Shown here: positions 10,490 to 23,550 of the stretch, in pieces | Position numbering within the stretch: position 1 is the first letter of the stretch | Layout of the letters: every line of letters starts with the position of its first letter | DNA from: Triangularia verruculosa | Taxonomy: Eukaryota > Ascomycota > Sordariomycetes > Sordariales > Podosporaceae | Assembly: GCA_033296885.1 (NCBI GenBank) | Contig: MU863962.1 | Location: 62,001-126,000 of the forward strand | Length of the DNA: 64,000 nucleotides | Direction of reading: 5' to 3' | Notes under the pieces: model-generated | Database searches by the model: none | What the model was told of the DNA's origin: nothing | Seen by the model: the letters and a program-made list of their open reading frames with translations, nothing else | Position numbers and translations under genes: made by a program

Positions 10490-12668
10490 TCACCTCATCA
10501 ACACATTCGGCGCCATGGGGTAGCCACTGCCTGCAATGGAAAGGTCGGTAGCCGAGACAGGCACATGCAACGGCACTGGTCCCATCCCTGGAATCATGGG
10601 CATGGCTGGGCTTTGCGTCCTGTTGAACAGCCCAATCAACCTCCTCCCAACTGAGGGTTCCAGCTCGGTTCCATCTCTTGCGATCTTGACCTCCCTGTTG
10701 GAATTCCAGGGATTTCTCAGTCCTCTGGTTTTGTAAAACGGAAGCCTCGCTATGGAAAGCCATTCGAGACGGAATGGCTTGCCCCATGCCTTGGTTTCGG
10801 CGCCAGCGCCACCGTCGTGAACACTTCCCCCATCCCCACCGACTGAGCCGCCGGATTCTTCATCTTGTCCGCCATCAGGGGTCTGGTCGCCGCGGTCTGC
10901 CTCCCAAAATATGGTGCCGCGAGCAGAGTCGTCAATGATCCGGCCCTTGGGGGCAAACTCGGTGGCTTCGGTGGCTATGGCCTTCGGGAGGTCTACATCG
11001 GTCGAAGACTGAGCCTTGGGTGCAAACTCGATCGCTGCCGCAGGGTCGTCGTTGATGGGGGATGTCATGCGAGCATAACCAAAGTATTCGCCGGATTTGT
11101 TTGCAGAGAAGACGAGATAGACATTATCGGAGTTCTGGTTGAGAAAACAGTTAGTTGTGTGTCTCTTGTGGCAGCTGACAGAAGCAAGGAGGGAGGGGGG
11201 GAACATGAGTGGGAAACTCACGTTGAAAGCGTTGTTGAGCGTCTCTTCGTTGTGCGACTGAGTTGCCCAGATGTTTTTTCTGACACTCAGCTCAAGATCC
11301 TCCACCGTCAAACTCTTGAGGACAAAAAACCGATCCTTCTGCGAGGAGCCGCTTTCCGCCTTGGGACTTGTGAGGCTCGCTTCAGCAACGGTTGCTGGTG
11401 TAGACGAAGCCGGGACACTGGTTTCGCTCGATTCAACCTCACCAACGACACCCTGGTCCTGAGCAGTTGTTATCGTTGGTGTTGACGAGATGGCCGGCCC
11501 CGTTGGTGCCGTGATGCCGGCAGGTCCTTCGACTGTGCTTTTCCGCAGCCTGCTGACAAGCCTGACAGTCATGAATTTGGAGTCGTGAAGCTTTCGCTGT
11601 GCCGCGATGCATGCCTGCTCATCCTTGAAGTTGGCGAATGCGCAGTTACTTTTCGAGATGAGAAACAATGATTCCAGCCCATCAGCTTCTTTGCAAACGT
11701 GGTGAACCAAGCTCATGAGCTCGGTCTGAGGTGGTAGGTTGCCGATCCAAATAGCGTGGCCTGTTCAAACACCTTTGTCAGTTCATGCTGCCTTTACACA
11801 AGTGGGAGGAGACTTGAGAACACTTACCACTCTGACGCGGTTTGCGGGGAGGACCGCGGACGACATTATTTTGATGGCCTTCGGCTGATGCTGCTGTTTC
11901 TGTTAGCTACAAGCCTTGGATAGGAGTGTGGGCAGGCCACTCACGCGTTCCATGGTGTGCCGGAGAAGGGATCGAGTGGTTATTCAGGTGTGGATGCTGC
12001 GCACTGGCGTCGAGTTGATGCAGATTCGATTGCGCATACTGTCCAAGCATGAGCTGTGCTGCCACATGCGGCGACTGTCCGGGGAAATGCGTAGCCGGTG
12101 GGTAGTAGTAGTGCGCGCCTGGGTGATGCTGTTGGTTCACCATGACATGGCCGCCGTAGTAGTTCACATCACCCCGAGGTGGCATGTTAGCACCTACTGG
12201 CGGCTGGGGGGATAGGGGAGTCGGGTAGTACTGCGCCGCCATGTGCGGTTGTGGTAGGTAATACTGAGGAGTAGGGGCGGCGGCCGGTCCCATAGCGTTC
12301 GGTGCTCCATATTGAGAGACAGGGATTTGAGACGCCGTTCCAGGGGATGATATTCCAGGCGCGTTATATCTCTGCGGGCTCTGTCCATAAGGGGTCGATC
12401 GGTAGGCTTGTTGAGGCAGGGCGCTGGCCATGCTGCTCATATCGAAACCCCCTGGTCTTTGTTGATGGGTCATTTCGAGTTGAGTTGCAAAGGCATGTTG
12501 CGGGCCGGCGTCTGGCTGCTGCTGAGGACGTGTCGAGGGGTACACGGACAGGTGCTCTGCGATGTGACCCGGCCCGAGACTCGATGATGAGACCGAAAGT
12601 GTTCTGGGGGGACCATCTTGTCCGAGGAACTCTGCTGGAGCGCCAGGCTGGAGCGGTGTATCTCCCAT
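10490..12668 (-). CDS. RRM and YTH domain protein (m6A-RNA reader-like)
   Basis: YTH proteins bind N6-methyladenosine in RNA through an aromatic cage and control splicing, decay or meiotic transcripts. Exons (reverse strand) are 12668..11945, a short exon starting at about 11899-11890 and ending 11828, 11760..11222, and 11134..10490, giving about 656-659 residues. The short exon has several in-frame acceptor choices. Residues 1-240 are Pro/Gln/Tyr/His-rich and disordered. An RRM follows at about residues 267-340 (RNP2 AIWIGNLP, RNP1 NCAFANF). The YTH domain starts near residue 408 (DRFFVLKSL, SVRKNIWATQ with a cage Trp, ETLNNAF) and continues with VYLVFSANKSGEYFGYARM. It is interrupted by a disordered insertion of about 90 residues before WGKPFRLEWLSIARLPF. 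The 87-bp last intron lies inside the domain, is a multiple of three and has no stop. Confidence 0.9.
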
Positions 12669-15600
12669 CGGGATACCAAGGCTTTATCACACCCAACCCA
12701 AAAAACTGGTCCGGGTAGTTCCACTGAGCCCTGCTCGGTCTTCTCCTTTGCTGTGTTGTAGGGCGGCAAGCTTTTGCAAGTCGGCAGTGTCTTTGACAGC
12801 ACCTAACAGGGTCGAAGCGACCTCTCAAGTCGAGAGTGTGCGAAGAGGCAGAGAGGCTTCTCGAACCTGACAGAGCCCAAGCCTTTACAGGTTGATTTCT
12901 CTCAGAAGGCGATTGCCTTAGTTAAGCGTCAGATGCAAGGGCGAGAGAGGTCCGGTACAGGGGGTCCAATAGTCGGATATGCTCCGGAGTGGTGCACAAC
13001 TTCTGCTGGATGTCCCTTAAGAGGCAGCCTCGACAGAATGTGATGGCGAGGGGAGAAATCCAGAAGAAAAATTGAACGCCGAGGCAAAGTCCCCCCAACA
13101 AGCAGACAATATCAAGAATTGGGTTGTATACCAGGCTAGCACACAGCCAGTGGGCTCCTCGCCACGATACGATGGCAGTCAGTAGGGCTGCTCCAATGGG
13201 TTGGACACACAAATGCTGGCGGGGAAAATGCCACACGTTCGGTATCTTTCGTCCGGGTCTAACGATATGGCGGGCAGGAGGAGAGGACAGGGAGCAGCGC
13301 GTGGAGTCAAGACCCAAAGAGTTCCTCCCGACTGAACAGACACCGCGAACAAAATAGCGATCTAGTTGCAGGGGTTTGGGAGGCAAGCTTTGAAGAGAGG
13401 AGGCAATTTGATGGGTGTTATCGGATGAACCTTGCTAAACTCACTCTCTACGCAGTAGTCCGAACAACTGTCATGACCGCTAGCCACGCCAGACTTGCGT
13501 GAACAGGCGATGGCCACACATTGTTTCGCGGTGTGATAACAACGGGGTAGAGGTGCTCGGTGGCGTAATGCGTAATACTGGGGAGTATTGCGGCGAATTT
13601 CTCTAGTGTATGGTCCCCTGGGTACCGTATCTCTTCCCAAAAACATCTGACAGGGTTGACTTTGCCCATCAACGTGAGCTGGACGGATTGTTATTTTCGT
13701 TCCCGTTTCTCTTGACCAAAGAGGTGGATGAACGCGTGGGACCAGGCTCCTCATGAACCCCATTCAGGCAAACGGTGTGGCCGTCCCAAGAGCTCAATGG
13801 GCGATGGGGGGACTGCAGATCTGCCATTCAGGGCTTGTGGGTGGCCAAACCCACGCGCGGTAGGGTTCGGCACTCACGCACGACAAGGGCTGGGGAGAAT
13901 TGTCTGCATCTAGAACCGTGCCCGATTAACAGATTGGGTCTGGAGGCAGTGCCCAGGCTCAACAAGTTCACAGGTCACATTCGGATTGGTTCACCAGGTC
14001 GACGGGGAGTCTCAGACCCGGTTCTGAGCCGCAGTTCTGGCGAAGATGTGCAGTCCTTGCTCGAGTGGCATCGACATGGAGGAAGAAACGTCGGGAATAA
14101 GACCCTGACACGAAGGCGAGGAGGGGGATTTGGATCAGATTGTGGAGAGGATGCCATTATTGGCAAAGCCGGGAGTTAATCCCACCCCGTTCGGGCCGTG
14201 TGGCTGAAGAAGGGGCGAACCAGGGGTAATGTCGATGCGGGAACTTATGGGATTCGAGGGATTGCCATTGTCCGCGGGAGCCACATTCAGCCCAGGACGT
14301 GGGGAGGGGGGCGTGCTTTGCCCTCGCCCAGCAGGGTGAAACAGGTCGAGGGCGGAGGTTGATGAGCATCTGACACTTCTTTTGCCACCGCGAACTGTAG
14401 AGATTGGTTCAAACCCTGTAAGTCTATGATTCCCCGCATGCGATCTGCTCGTAGGTAGTGTATTGTCGGTTGACTCTGGCTCTTGTTTCTCAGGAGAGCT
14501 TCTCTTGCGATCTCAAGGGAGAGAAACAGAAACGGCATGACTATCGATTCGTCACACGCCCATGTACACTAAAACAAAACTGCATCTTGCATACCGGGGA
14601 TTATCAGTTTGAGGTAAAAATGCACATTTGTGTTGTGTGTAGATCCTTGTAGTGTATGTCGAGAACGGACTGTCGACATGTGCGTGGTGACGAAACCGCT
14701 GATCACCGAGATCTGCCCACGTTGACAGGCTTGTGTTATACTTGCAGTAGCTTAGGGATAGTTGAAGTGTAATGGACCTTCCCCAGGTTTTGGCCGCATT
14801 GCACAAGAAGGAACAGGAGTATATTCGAGAACCCGCTTGTTGTTTCACACGGCCGAGCTCTTGCAAAAGCAAATCAAACCATTTTTTGAGACCAAGTGGC
14901 AGAACCTTTTTCGTTTGAAGGTTATTACGTACTGGGTTGTTGACAAGAACGTCGTGGGATCGTCCCTTTTTTCTTGGTTCAAATAGCGTCGAGCTACGTC
15001 ATAGGTACTGATTGGGGTCAGGCATCTGATCAACGCCCCTGATAAGATTTCCAAGGAACTTCCAACGTCACGTCCGCCGTACACTACTTGTAGTGTAAGG
15101 CAAGGAGAGAGCCGATGCTGCAATTCCTGTACTAATGTCCCGTACAGCCACTCTAGGTGTATTGCTGTGCTCTTCCATGGACAAGCATTGGCTCTGCAAC
15201 AGATGTGAAGCATGGAATAAACCAGATTGGTGAGGGCCTCCACACATAAAGGACGGTGCTCGGGACTCGCGCAGACGAGATTTATTCTTAAAGATCCCAA
15301 TGGTAGGGGGAAAATGGCATACTAGAAGACAGACTAACTGCTTGATGTCTAATTTTCATTACCCCATTCCGCTAGACCAGTTGTTTATCGCTCATTTTCA
15401 CCTGTCGGACCATAGCCTGCAATTGCCAGCCTGTGGCTTGCTGGAAAATGTGGGGCACGATGTGCCAAGCTATTCGGCCGGATCTGTTGCTCCGGGACCT
15501 GTGTGTGTGCTGATATCCATAGTGAAACTTCAGTGTCGGCGTCACTTCAAAACCACGGGTTGCGCATATGGACGTCGAATTATGTTTATCATCATTAATT

Positions 15601-15707
15601 TCGTGATTAACATGGTATCAGCTCCAAAGTGCAATGTGGTTAAAGGTCTTCCCTTCCTCTGCCTATGTTGGGGCCGCCCCCACGCCTAGCCGGTTTGGAC
15701 TACTGCT
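12669..15707. other. 3-kb stretch with no convincing gene
   Basis: Several open frames exist here (for example 12922-13386 and 14845-15300 on the reverse strand, 15300-15689 on the forward strand). Some begin with TTG, and none shows a recognisable domain or splice partner. The left part is probably the long promoter and 5' leader of the YTH gene. No tRNA, rRNA or mobile-element signature is convincing. Confidence 0.45.
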
Positions 15708-16563
15708 CTAATCCCTCTTGAGGGGCAAAACGACCTCCTCGATTCCTTCTTTTGTGATGATCATCATCTGCAACCCGTCACCGACTTCAATATGGCGTTC
15801 AACGGCGCCATCAAAAGCATCCTTCACCAAGGTCTCCACCTCCTGTCTAGACAAGGGACGTCGCTCGCGCTCTTGGAGGGCGTGACCTTCGCCGCTGCCC
15901 GGAATGAACTGGTTCTTGAAGTTGACTTGGTTGTCGAGGAAAGGCATAATCAAGCTGGCGGCGGCACCGCCTGCTCGGCATTGCTCCCGCTCGTAACTGC
16001 CAACTGGGTCATACGAATACACAGCGCCCTTACCCTCCTCGTCGAGGCCGCCCAGGATAGCGTATGCGTAGTATGGGAAGAAGCGCTTCTGATAGAGGAT
16101 TGTCGATAGTCGCTGGGCACACGCCTTGACGCTCATGGGTTTCCCATGGCGATAGCGGTACATCTTGCAAATGGCATCGAGCCGTTCCTTGAGAGCCTCG
16201 CCATCCGCCGAAAACCCCACAACTGAAAGCACCAATGTCGCATCACTCTGATCTGACGTTGTGCCGCCAATCTTGAAAACCTTGGGGTGGAATCGCGAGT
16301 TGATACTGTAGCCCGAGGTCAAACGGGTATCGCCAGCCATGATTGTGAAGTCGGCGCCGGCGATGGCAAGGGTCGAACCACCATTGTCGGTGTAACTATG
16401 CCACAGAAAGTCAGTCATGCTGTCTGCCTGTAGTCAAGCGAATATTTAGAGCCTACGGGTCGAAGCGATGCTCTCGAGCTCCCTCGGGGGCGTTGAACTT
16501 GGGAGCCTCGCTGAACGAGTAGTTGGGCCCATTCAAGAGCGGGTTCTGACTGAACATGGCCAT
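15708..16563 (-). CDS. PRE7: 20S proteasome beta-6 subunit (Pre7 / PSMB1 type)
   Basis: This is a non-catalytic beta-ring subunit of the 20S proteasome core. Exons (reverse strand) are 16563..16457 and 16395..15708, giving 264 residues. The 61-bp intron joins FDP to YTDNGGSTLAIAG in frame. The start is the ATG giving MAMFSQNP; the frame runs further upstream, but with no support. The N-terminal nucleophile-fold strand reads NGGSTLAIAGADFTIMAGDTR, followed by STILYQKRFFPYYAY, GGLDEEGKGAVYSYDPVGSY and VTKEGIEE-like C-terminal strands, all typical of the Pre7/PSMB1 branch. No catalytic threonine follows a processed propeptide, as expected for beta-6. It shares a 520-bp divergent promoter with STT4. 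Confidence 0.95.
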
Positions 16564-17085
16564 CGTGAAGGCACCTCGTTTCAAGGCTGTAGAAGTTTCC
16601 GTGGGATGAAGAATGTATATCGCAGAGACGAGGCGTATTGAGAATAGTTGGGTCGTGGTGAGCAAGGGACAGGTAGAGCTGTGGTGATGTGGTTGGCGGG
16701 TTGAGGTGGGACCTCTTTGGCGCGTCAGCCCTGCAGCCTGCTTCCCCAAGCTCTCATGCCGCCGCCTGAGGCTGGCAGTTGCAGCTCGGCCCAGACAGGG
16801 GAAGCTCCTGCTGACTCAGCACCCTTTCCCCTGGGATAGCCCCAGGGAATTGAAGATTGGCATTTGGGGGTCAGAACTCCACTAAAAGAAAGTGGTGGTT
16901 ATTAAGGTGCCCATCGCTCTCACCACCGCGCCGCCCCGTGCTTTTGTTTCGTTGATCGTTCCAACAGTTGATTTTTGATACAACCTCCCGATCTGCGAAG
17001 GCAAAGTGCATCTTATTTCCCAGGAAGCCTCCGGGCGCCGGAGAGTCTTTCCATCGGACAAAACACCATTGTTCCCAACGACATC
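16564..17085. promoter_or_regulatory. Divergent promoter between PRE7 and STT4
   Basis: These 522 bp separate two divergent start codons and must contain both promoters. I looked for the yeast proteasome element GGTGGCAAA and did not see it. The segment is polypyrimidine-rich close to STT4. No other feature is supported. Confidence 0.5.
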
Positions 17086-20000
17086 ATGGCCCGTGATATT
17101 CGGCGGAAGGCCCTGGAGCGCATCGCCGCGCTGGCAGCCACCGACCCAGCGAGCACCTCGTTCGACAAGTCAGACTTGGATAGACTATGCAGAGTTGCCC
17201 CCAACCACAAACGCTCTTTTTCTGGCGTCAATGGCCACAGTACAGGAGGGCCCTCTCGGCCAGAGGCTGCCCGTATTCCCATGGTAGACTCCACCGGCAG
17301 CACAGCTTCCAGTCCCTGTGTTGTAGTTTACTCTGGCTGACCCGACTCTCGTGCTCAACATAGACTGTTCGCGAATATGAAGTACTTATTGCCCTTTGCA
17401 AATCCGCACCAGCCTTGCGCAGTGCTCAGAGCGCCCAAAAACTAGCCCGTCACCTTGTCCCATATCTGCTCGACTCGCACATCCAGGCCTTTGCCCATTC
17501 CCCCTTTTTCCGCAAGATCGAGCCCTCTCCTACCGAATCCCTGAGCTACCACGTCACTGCGGCTCTCCTCTCGCTGGGAATACAACATGCCGATGTGCAG
17601 CAGACTGTTGCCGACAGCATCTCTGCCTTCCTCAATGCCTGTGCCCACGCCACCGAGAGTGTTTCGCCCGCCGATGATGACGATCCGGCCGCGTTGGAAG
17701 ATGCTACGAGGGCGGCTACTATCACAGTTGCCCTTTTGGGATTCCTGGACGCTGCCTGCGCCCAGACAAGCTTCTGGAGATCCGGCGGCCGCCTCGGTCT
17801 CGTGTCTCGTTTGCGAGACCTCCTGTCGCAGCCTTTTCTGGTCGCTGTAGAGACCGCCTTTTCCACCATACGGAACTCGCACTCACCCGATCGACATGTC
17901 AAGGAGTGGAGGCGATGGACTCACCATTACGAGGATGCTGGGCGTCCATTAGGCGCTATGCTGCTGCAAAAAAGCTTCATGAAGCTTCTGGTTGCGGCTA
18001 CTTCTCTTTTGGTCGCCGAAGAGGATGCTCTGCGCGAGTCACACATCCTGGACATCATCATGTCTGGCCGCGGCTTGCGCAGGCCCCTTACGGCGAGGAG
18101 CTCCGAGGCAGATTTTCGTTCTGTGGAGCTGTACGCTACCGTTGCCATTGACCAAATGAACTACTTGGAATCCAGTGCGGATTTTGACAGCCTTTTGCCA
18201 GTCAAGCAGAAACTCGCGTTTGCTGTAAAGGCTTATGCCCTGGTCAGCTACCTCAATGCCTGCACACTCAACGAAGATGCTGCGGATGGCGAGGTTCTCA
18301 TGGCATGGCTGGAAGAAGCGCTTGGTGACTCGTCCGGTATGGCTGACCAAGAACTGGCCTCGGTTGTACTCAAGGCTATGGCTTTGTTGTGCAAAGTCTC
18401 GCCCTCGTATGCTATCAACGTCAGCCGACTGCTTCCCCGATTCATCGTCCAGAGTGGCGCCAAGAGTCATATTGTCGTGGTGGCCTCAAAGTGTCTTGCT
18501 TTCGTCTTGCAAATGCTCTCCAAGGACGCTGTCATCACGACGCTGTACACACTCGGCAACGTCCTAAGCCCTGGCAATGAAAGGGGAATTTCTGGCGTCG
18601 CCAATGGGGATGGTCAGGACTCTTCGCAGGTCTATGCTGGGAGACAGTCAACCGGTAGCTCCATATCCTTTCAGTTCTCTGGCGAGGAGGAGTCGGCGAT
18701 TATTCAGGGCAATGTGGTTCAGGCCATCTGTGAAATTGCAAGCGCTTGTAAGGATGAGAAGATTACCGGCCTCGCTCAATCAATGCTGGCACAGAAGATT
18801 GTCAAGCTGAGCACTCCTGTCGATGCGCGCATCATCACCGGCGCTGCCAGTCTGGCTCTCCACGGTGGCCAATCTGAGTTCCGCTACCTCCTGAAGAAGT
18901 ATGCCAGTGTTGCGCACGACGCCGTCGTTGAACATAATGAGGCGCTTCTACGCTCGGTAAGCTGACAACTAGCAAACGAAGGAGGGACGAGCAAGCCGCT
19001 AATGATGTTGGTCACAGGTCATGAAAGCCCGGAGTCATATCTCGGCTAATATACGGCTAGACTCCCCGCTCTACGACACCTACTTGGAGCACTTGCTGGA
19101 CGGCATTATCTCACAGGGAGATGCACACACGCATCAGAGCCACGCAAAGGACTCGGAGCTGGAGTTGGCTGCCCGTGAAATTGCTCAGCTACTGCCTCCC
19201 CTGGCGACCTTCATGTCAGCTAATGACTTCTCCTTGGACGAATCCGCTGATGACGATACGCGCTCCATGCTTCGCGACGCCTGGTTCAATATCGTCGTTC
19301 ACGGCTTCACTGCGCCGACGGCCCCCGGAAAAGAAAGCATGAAATATTTAAGAATTATGGCGATACACTCCCCGCCTTTGGTGTTGGAGAACCGTGGGGA
19401 AGAGAACGAGAGCGACATCGACCTCAATCCCATTCTTCGTAGAGGGGAAAGTTCGGATCGCGAGTCCTTGATGAAGAAGCACCTTGCCGAGCTAGTTCCC
19501 TCTCGGAGCAGCGAGATCAAAGGGCTGAGCTATCGGAAAACTATCTTTCTTCATGCTGCCTTCTTGGTGGAGAGTTTGCGGGCAGATGCCGGTGATTGCA
19601 CCAAGGCGCTTTCTTACTTCCTTGAACCCAGTATGAGACGAGGCGATGTGAGCCGGACCATGGACGGCATCATGAATGCTGTGGTCGACCGATATCTCGT
19701 CAAAACCATCAACGCCGCGAATCCAGCATTCACCGCCCAATATGCGGCCACACAGCTCGCCAGGATTTTTTCCAGTTGTTGTCACCGCATCGAGAGGGTT
19801 CAGCAGGCCGCCTTTAGCTGTGCCGACCGGATGATCGAAGCAATACCATCCGCTTTGTGCCAACGGTCCTCTCTTTTTGCGTTGCTCGAGCTTTTGACCT
19901 TGATGTGGACCAGCTGTTTAGAAGCCGAAATCGATCGGTATGAGCCTCGCACCACTTTCAAGTCAGACAAAGGGGGTGTCGTGGTTGAACTCTCGGATGA

Positions 20001-23000
20001 CTACCAGTTCAGGCAGCTTACTCTCCAGAACTTGTATCAGAAGGCTAAAAGATGGTTATCAAGCGCCATCAGCATTGCGCCAGCCGATGTAAAGGGACTA
20101 CTGCAGACCTATCTCTCCGAATTCGACGACGACAGTGCTTTTGGTCACATCTCGCTTGGCAGATCATTTGCTGTAGAGGTCGGGTCAACTATTCCGTCGA
20201 CAGACCAGAGGCTTGGTTCGCTTGACAGGCTCGGAGACTGCTTGATCAACACAGCCTCTGATTTCATGGCACAGTATACAACACGCCAGGAATACCGATA
20301 CTCCGAGGCGCTTCCTGACCAAAGTATGGAATGGATGAGCCTCATGAGGCTGGACCGCAGAGCCTCCTACCTCCCATCTCCCGGCAGCGAAAGTGCGGAT
20401 GCGATCACAGCTCTTGCTCACATCGAGAAGCGTGCACTGAACCGCAAAATAACATCAGTGACAGACGTACGAGATATCCTTCGCCGAGCTGCCGCGCTTC
20501 TTTGTCGGAGCAGTCGTGACGAGTGTTCTATCGCTCATTATCTCGTCAGCATACCTTTCGCCATGTTTACCAAGCAGTCAATCAAACTCGGAATTTCTCT
20601 TTGGCTGGGCGTAATGAACGAAAACCCCAGGATGGAACCGCGAATACTGGCCGAAATCGTTCAGCAATGGGAATTCACGATCCAAAAGAAGCTGGGCCTT
20701 TTCAGTTCGACAATAGCCAGTCTTGATCCATTCTTCCAGCGGCAAGAATTCGCCCCAAGTGACAGTGCCGCGATGGCGAAGCGCAAGCAAACAGTTCACA
20801 ACCTTTTGGCACCCCATTCACGGCTCCTCCAGTTTCTCAGCAGCCATTATAATGCCACCCGCCTAGGTAACCCCGACACGAACCACATGTTCCTCCGGCT
20901 TCTTGATGTCACACTAGAGGCCGTCGAGCACTCAACGCCACATCCGATGGCTAGAGAGATTCGGTTCCAAGTTGTACTACTTGGTCTCCGGGTGCTCAAG
21001 ACGAGTTCAACAATGGGCGCAATTGCACAATATCGCTTGAAGGATCAAATATTGTCAGCAGGTCTGGGCTGGTTTGAGTCACCACCACGCTGGTCGTTTG
21101 GAAGCAATATTCTTCAGCTGAAAACGGAGATTTACTTGATCTCGGATGTTCAGACTGCTCTGGCTGCTACTACGAATATTGGCGCGCAATCCATAGGGAG
21201 CATCAAGTCTCTTGCTGCCAAAGAAAAGCTCCTTGGACTGCTTTTAGACAGTGAACTCTCACGTTTGAATGTCTGGGTTCGCCCGACTGACTCATCGAGA
21301 CCGCCTTCGACATTCCATCACCATCACCACCACACCGGCAAAGAGAGTCCTTTTGAGGTATGATTGTTGCTGCTCCGTCTGACTGTGTCTCCCTCAGATT
21401 TGGAGGTTAGAGCACATAGCTAACCTGCTACCCACTTACCAGGCTAGCATTCACCCCCTGATCCGGACAGCCTGGGCGGAAAGCCCGGCTTTGGCTGTAC
21501 ACTTGGCAAGCAGGTTCCCGTATCCGCGCATCCTTAAGGAGGTCCGCTGGCTTCTATTGAACTTCCCCTCCAAGGCTGTCAACGAACCCGAGGCACTGCC
21601 TATCCTTATCGACGGTTCCCTCCCAGAAGACGTCACTTTTCAACTCAAGGTAAGCCTGGTTACTTCAGTTAGCTTCGGGTCTTCCTCCAGTCTTTGTCTC
21701 GTACTAACAACTACACCAATCAGTATATGTTGTTCTGGGCTCCTGTAAACCCGATCACTGCCGTGACACTGTTTCTGCCAGCATATAAAAACCACCCATA
21801 CCTCATTCAGTATGCTATGCGGGCACTCGAAAGCCACTCGGTGGATGTGACATTTTTCTATGTCCCTCAGATTGTCCAGACTCTCCGATATGATGCCTTG
21901 GGCTATGTTGAGCGCTACATCCTCGAGACCGCCCAGTTTTCCCAGCTCTTTGCTCATCAAATCATCTGGAATATGAAGGCCAATGCCTACAAAGATGATG
22001 ACTCGCAAATTCCCGACGCGATCAAGCCCACACTGGACAAGGTCATGGGGCATATGATTGACAGCTTTTCGGACGAGGATCGTGGATTCTATGAACGCGA
22101 GTTCTCCTTCTTTGACGAGGTGACAAGCATCTCTGGAAAGCTCAAGCCGTTGATTAAGAGGTCGAAACCAGAGAAGAAGCAAAAGATTGAAGAGGAACTG
22201 AGAAAGATCAAGGTCGAAGTCGGCGTCTATCTACCCAGCAATCCTGATGGCTCGGTCATTGGCATTGACCGCAAGTCCGGTAAGCCGCTGCAGAGTCATG
22301 CCAAAGCGCCCTTTATGGCGACTTTCCGCATCAAAAAGAAGAAGCCTGAGCTTAATGAGACCGAGGAACTGCTCGAGGAACCGGGCCAGGAGGACCAGGA
22401 TGCCAACCAAGACAACACAATCGAGGTCTGGCAGTCAGCCATTTTCAAAGTCGGTGATGATTGTCGTCAGGATGTGCTCGCCCTGCAAATGATAGCAGCT
22501 TTCCGAGGCATTTTCCACAGCGTCGGCCTCGACGTCTATGTATTCCCATACCGCGTCACGGCAACAGCGCCAGGCTGCGGTGTCATCGATGTCCTTCCCA
22601 ATTCCATATCCCGCGACATGCTGGGACGTGAAGCCGTCAACGGTCTCTACGATTACTTCGTCTCCAAATATGGCAACGAAGACTCACTCCGGTTCCAGCA
22701 GGCACGGAACAACTTTGTCAAAAGTATGGCCGCCTACTCAGTCATCTCTTTCTTGCTGCAATTCAAGGACCGTCACAATGGCAACATCATGATTGACGAC
22801 GCCGGTCACATCCTTCACATCGATTTCGGTTTCTGCTTTGATATCGCGCCGGGTGGCATCAAGTTTGAGCGGGCTCCCTTCAAGCTGACGTCTGAGATGC
22901 TTGCCGTGATGGGCGGCGGTGCGGATACACAAGCCTTTAAGTGGTTTGAGGAGCTTTGCGTCAAGGCGTTCTTGGCATCTCGTCAGTACACGGAGAAGCT

Positions 23001-23208
23001 CTCGCAGATTGTGCTGCTTATGATGGATTCGGGGCTTCCTTGCTTCAAGCCGGAAAGTGTCAAGCACTTCAAGGAGCGTTTTGTGCTGGACAAGACAGAA
23101 CGCGAGGCCGCCGAGTTCATGAAGGGGCTGATCAAGAAGAGTTATGGCAGCTACTCGACTGGCATCTACGACCAGTTCCAATTGCTGACAAATGGCATCC
23201 CGTACTGA
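17086..23208 (+). CDS. STT4: Phosphatidylinositol 4-kinase, type III alpha (Stt4)
   Basis: Stt4 makes PtdIns4P at the plasma membrane and feeds PtdIns(4,5)P2 synthesis, actin organisation and cell-wall signalling. Exons are 17086..17319, 17364..18956, 19018..21357, 21443..21649 and 21724..23208, giving 1952 residues, close to yeast Stt4. The first intron (44 bp, donor GTTGTA) is the least certain. The start is the ATG before ARDIRRKALERIAA; the frame upstream opens with TTG only. The long N-terminal part is helical solenoid. The accessory helical domain covers the small fourth exon and the start of the fifth. The kinase has VYLPSNPDGSVIGID, GDDCRQDVLALQ (around residue 1702), the catalytic loop FKDRHNGNIM (Asp around 1807) and HIDFGF (around 1825). 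Six consecutive histidines occur at residues 1376-1381. It is tail-to-tail with the CDF gene. Confidence 0.96.
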
Positions 23209-23550
23209 TGAAGCCCGGGGTAGTGCTATAGAGAGCCGCATGTTTGCCTGTTTGGCGGTGGAGATGTATCATTGGAATAGCTTCGCTTCGGAGATGGTGT
23301 AATAGCCTTGTTGTACTTGTGCATGGATACCATTGATAGAAAGCTCTCAGAGTGTGACATTCTAATTCGTTTTAATATAAAGATCTTTGTCTAGTTGCCA
23401 AGAACGGCAGTGTCTATGTACTCCATCTTGGGCTTTTATATTACGGGTATCTCTGGTTAGATCGCCATCATGTGTCATACACGCGAGTATGGCCCGTATG
23501 ACCTACACATCAGTCTGCCGACAGACAGTTGCGATATAGGATTACTATGT
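23209..23550. other. Convergent 3' flanks of STT4 and the CDF gene
   Basis: These 342 bp lie between two stop codons facing each other and presumably hold both 3' untranslated regions. An AT-rich stretch (TTTTAATATAAAG) lies around 23370-23385. No gene is seen. Confidence 0.5.

Noticed and set aside
12922..13386. Reverse-strand frame with hydrophobic segments upstream of the YTH gene
   Set aside because: It begins with TTG, has no recognised domain and no splice partner; more likely leader or spacer DNA.
14400..14420. GGTTCAAACCC, similar to a tRNA B box
   Set aside because: The flanks do not pair into a T stem and no A box or acceptor stem lies at the right distance.
15613..15630. TGGTATCAGCTCC, reminiscent of a retrotransposon primer-binding site
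   Set aside because: The match to initiator-tRNA complement is partial and there are no long terminal repeats or element-coding frames nearby.
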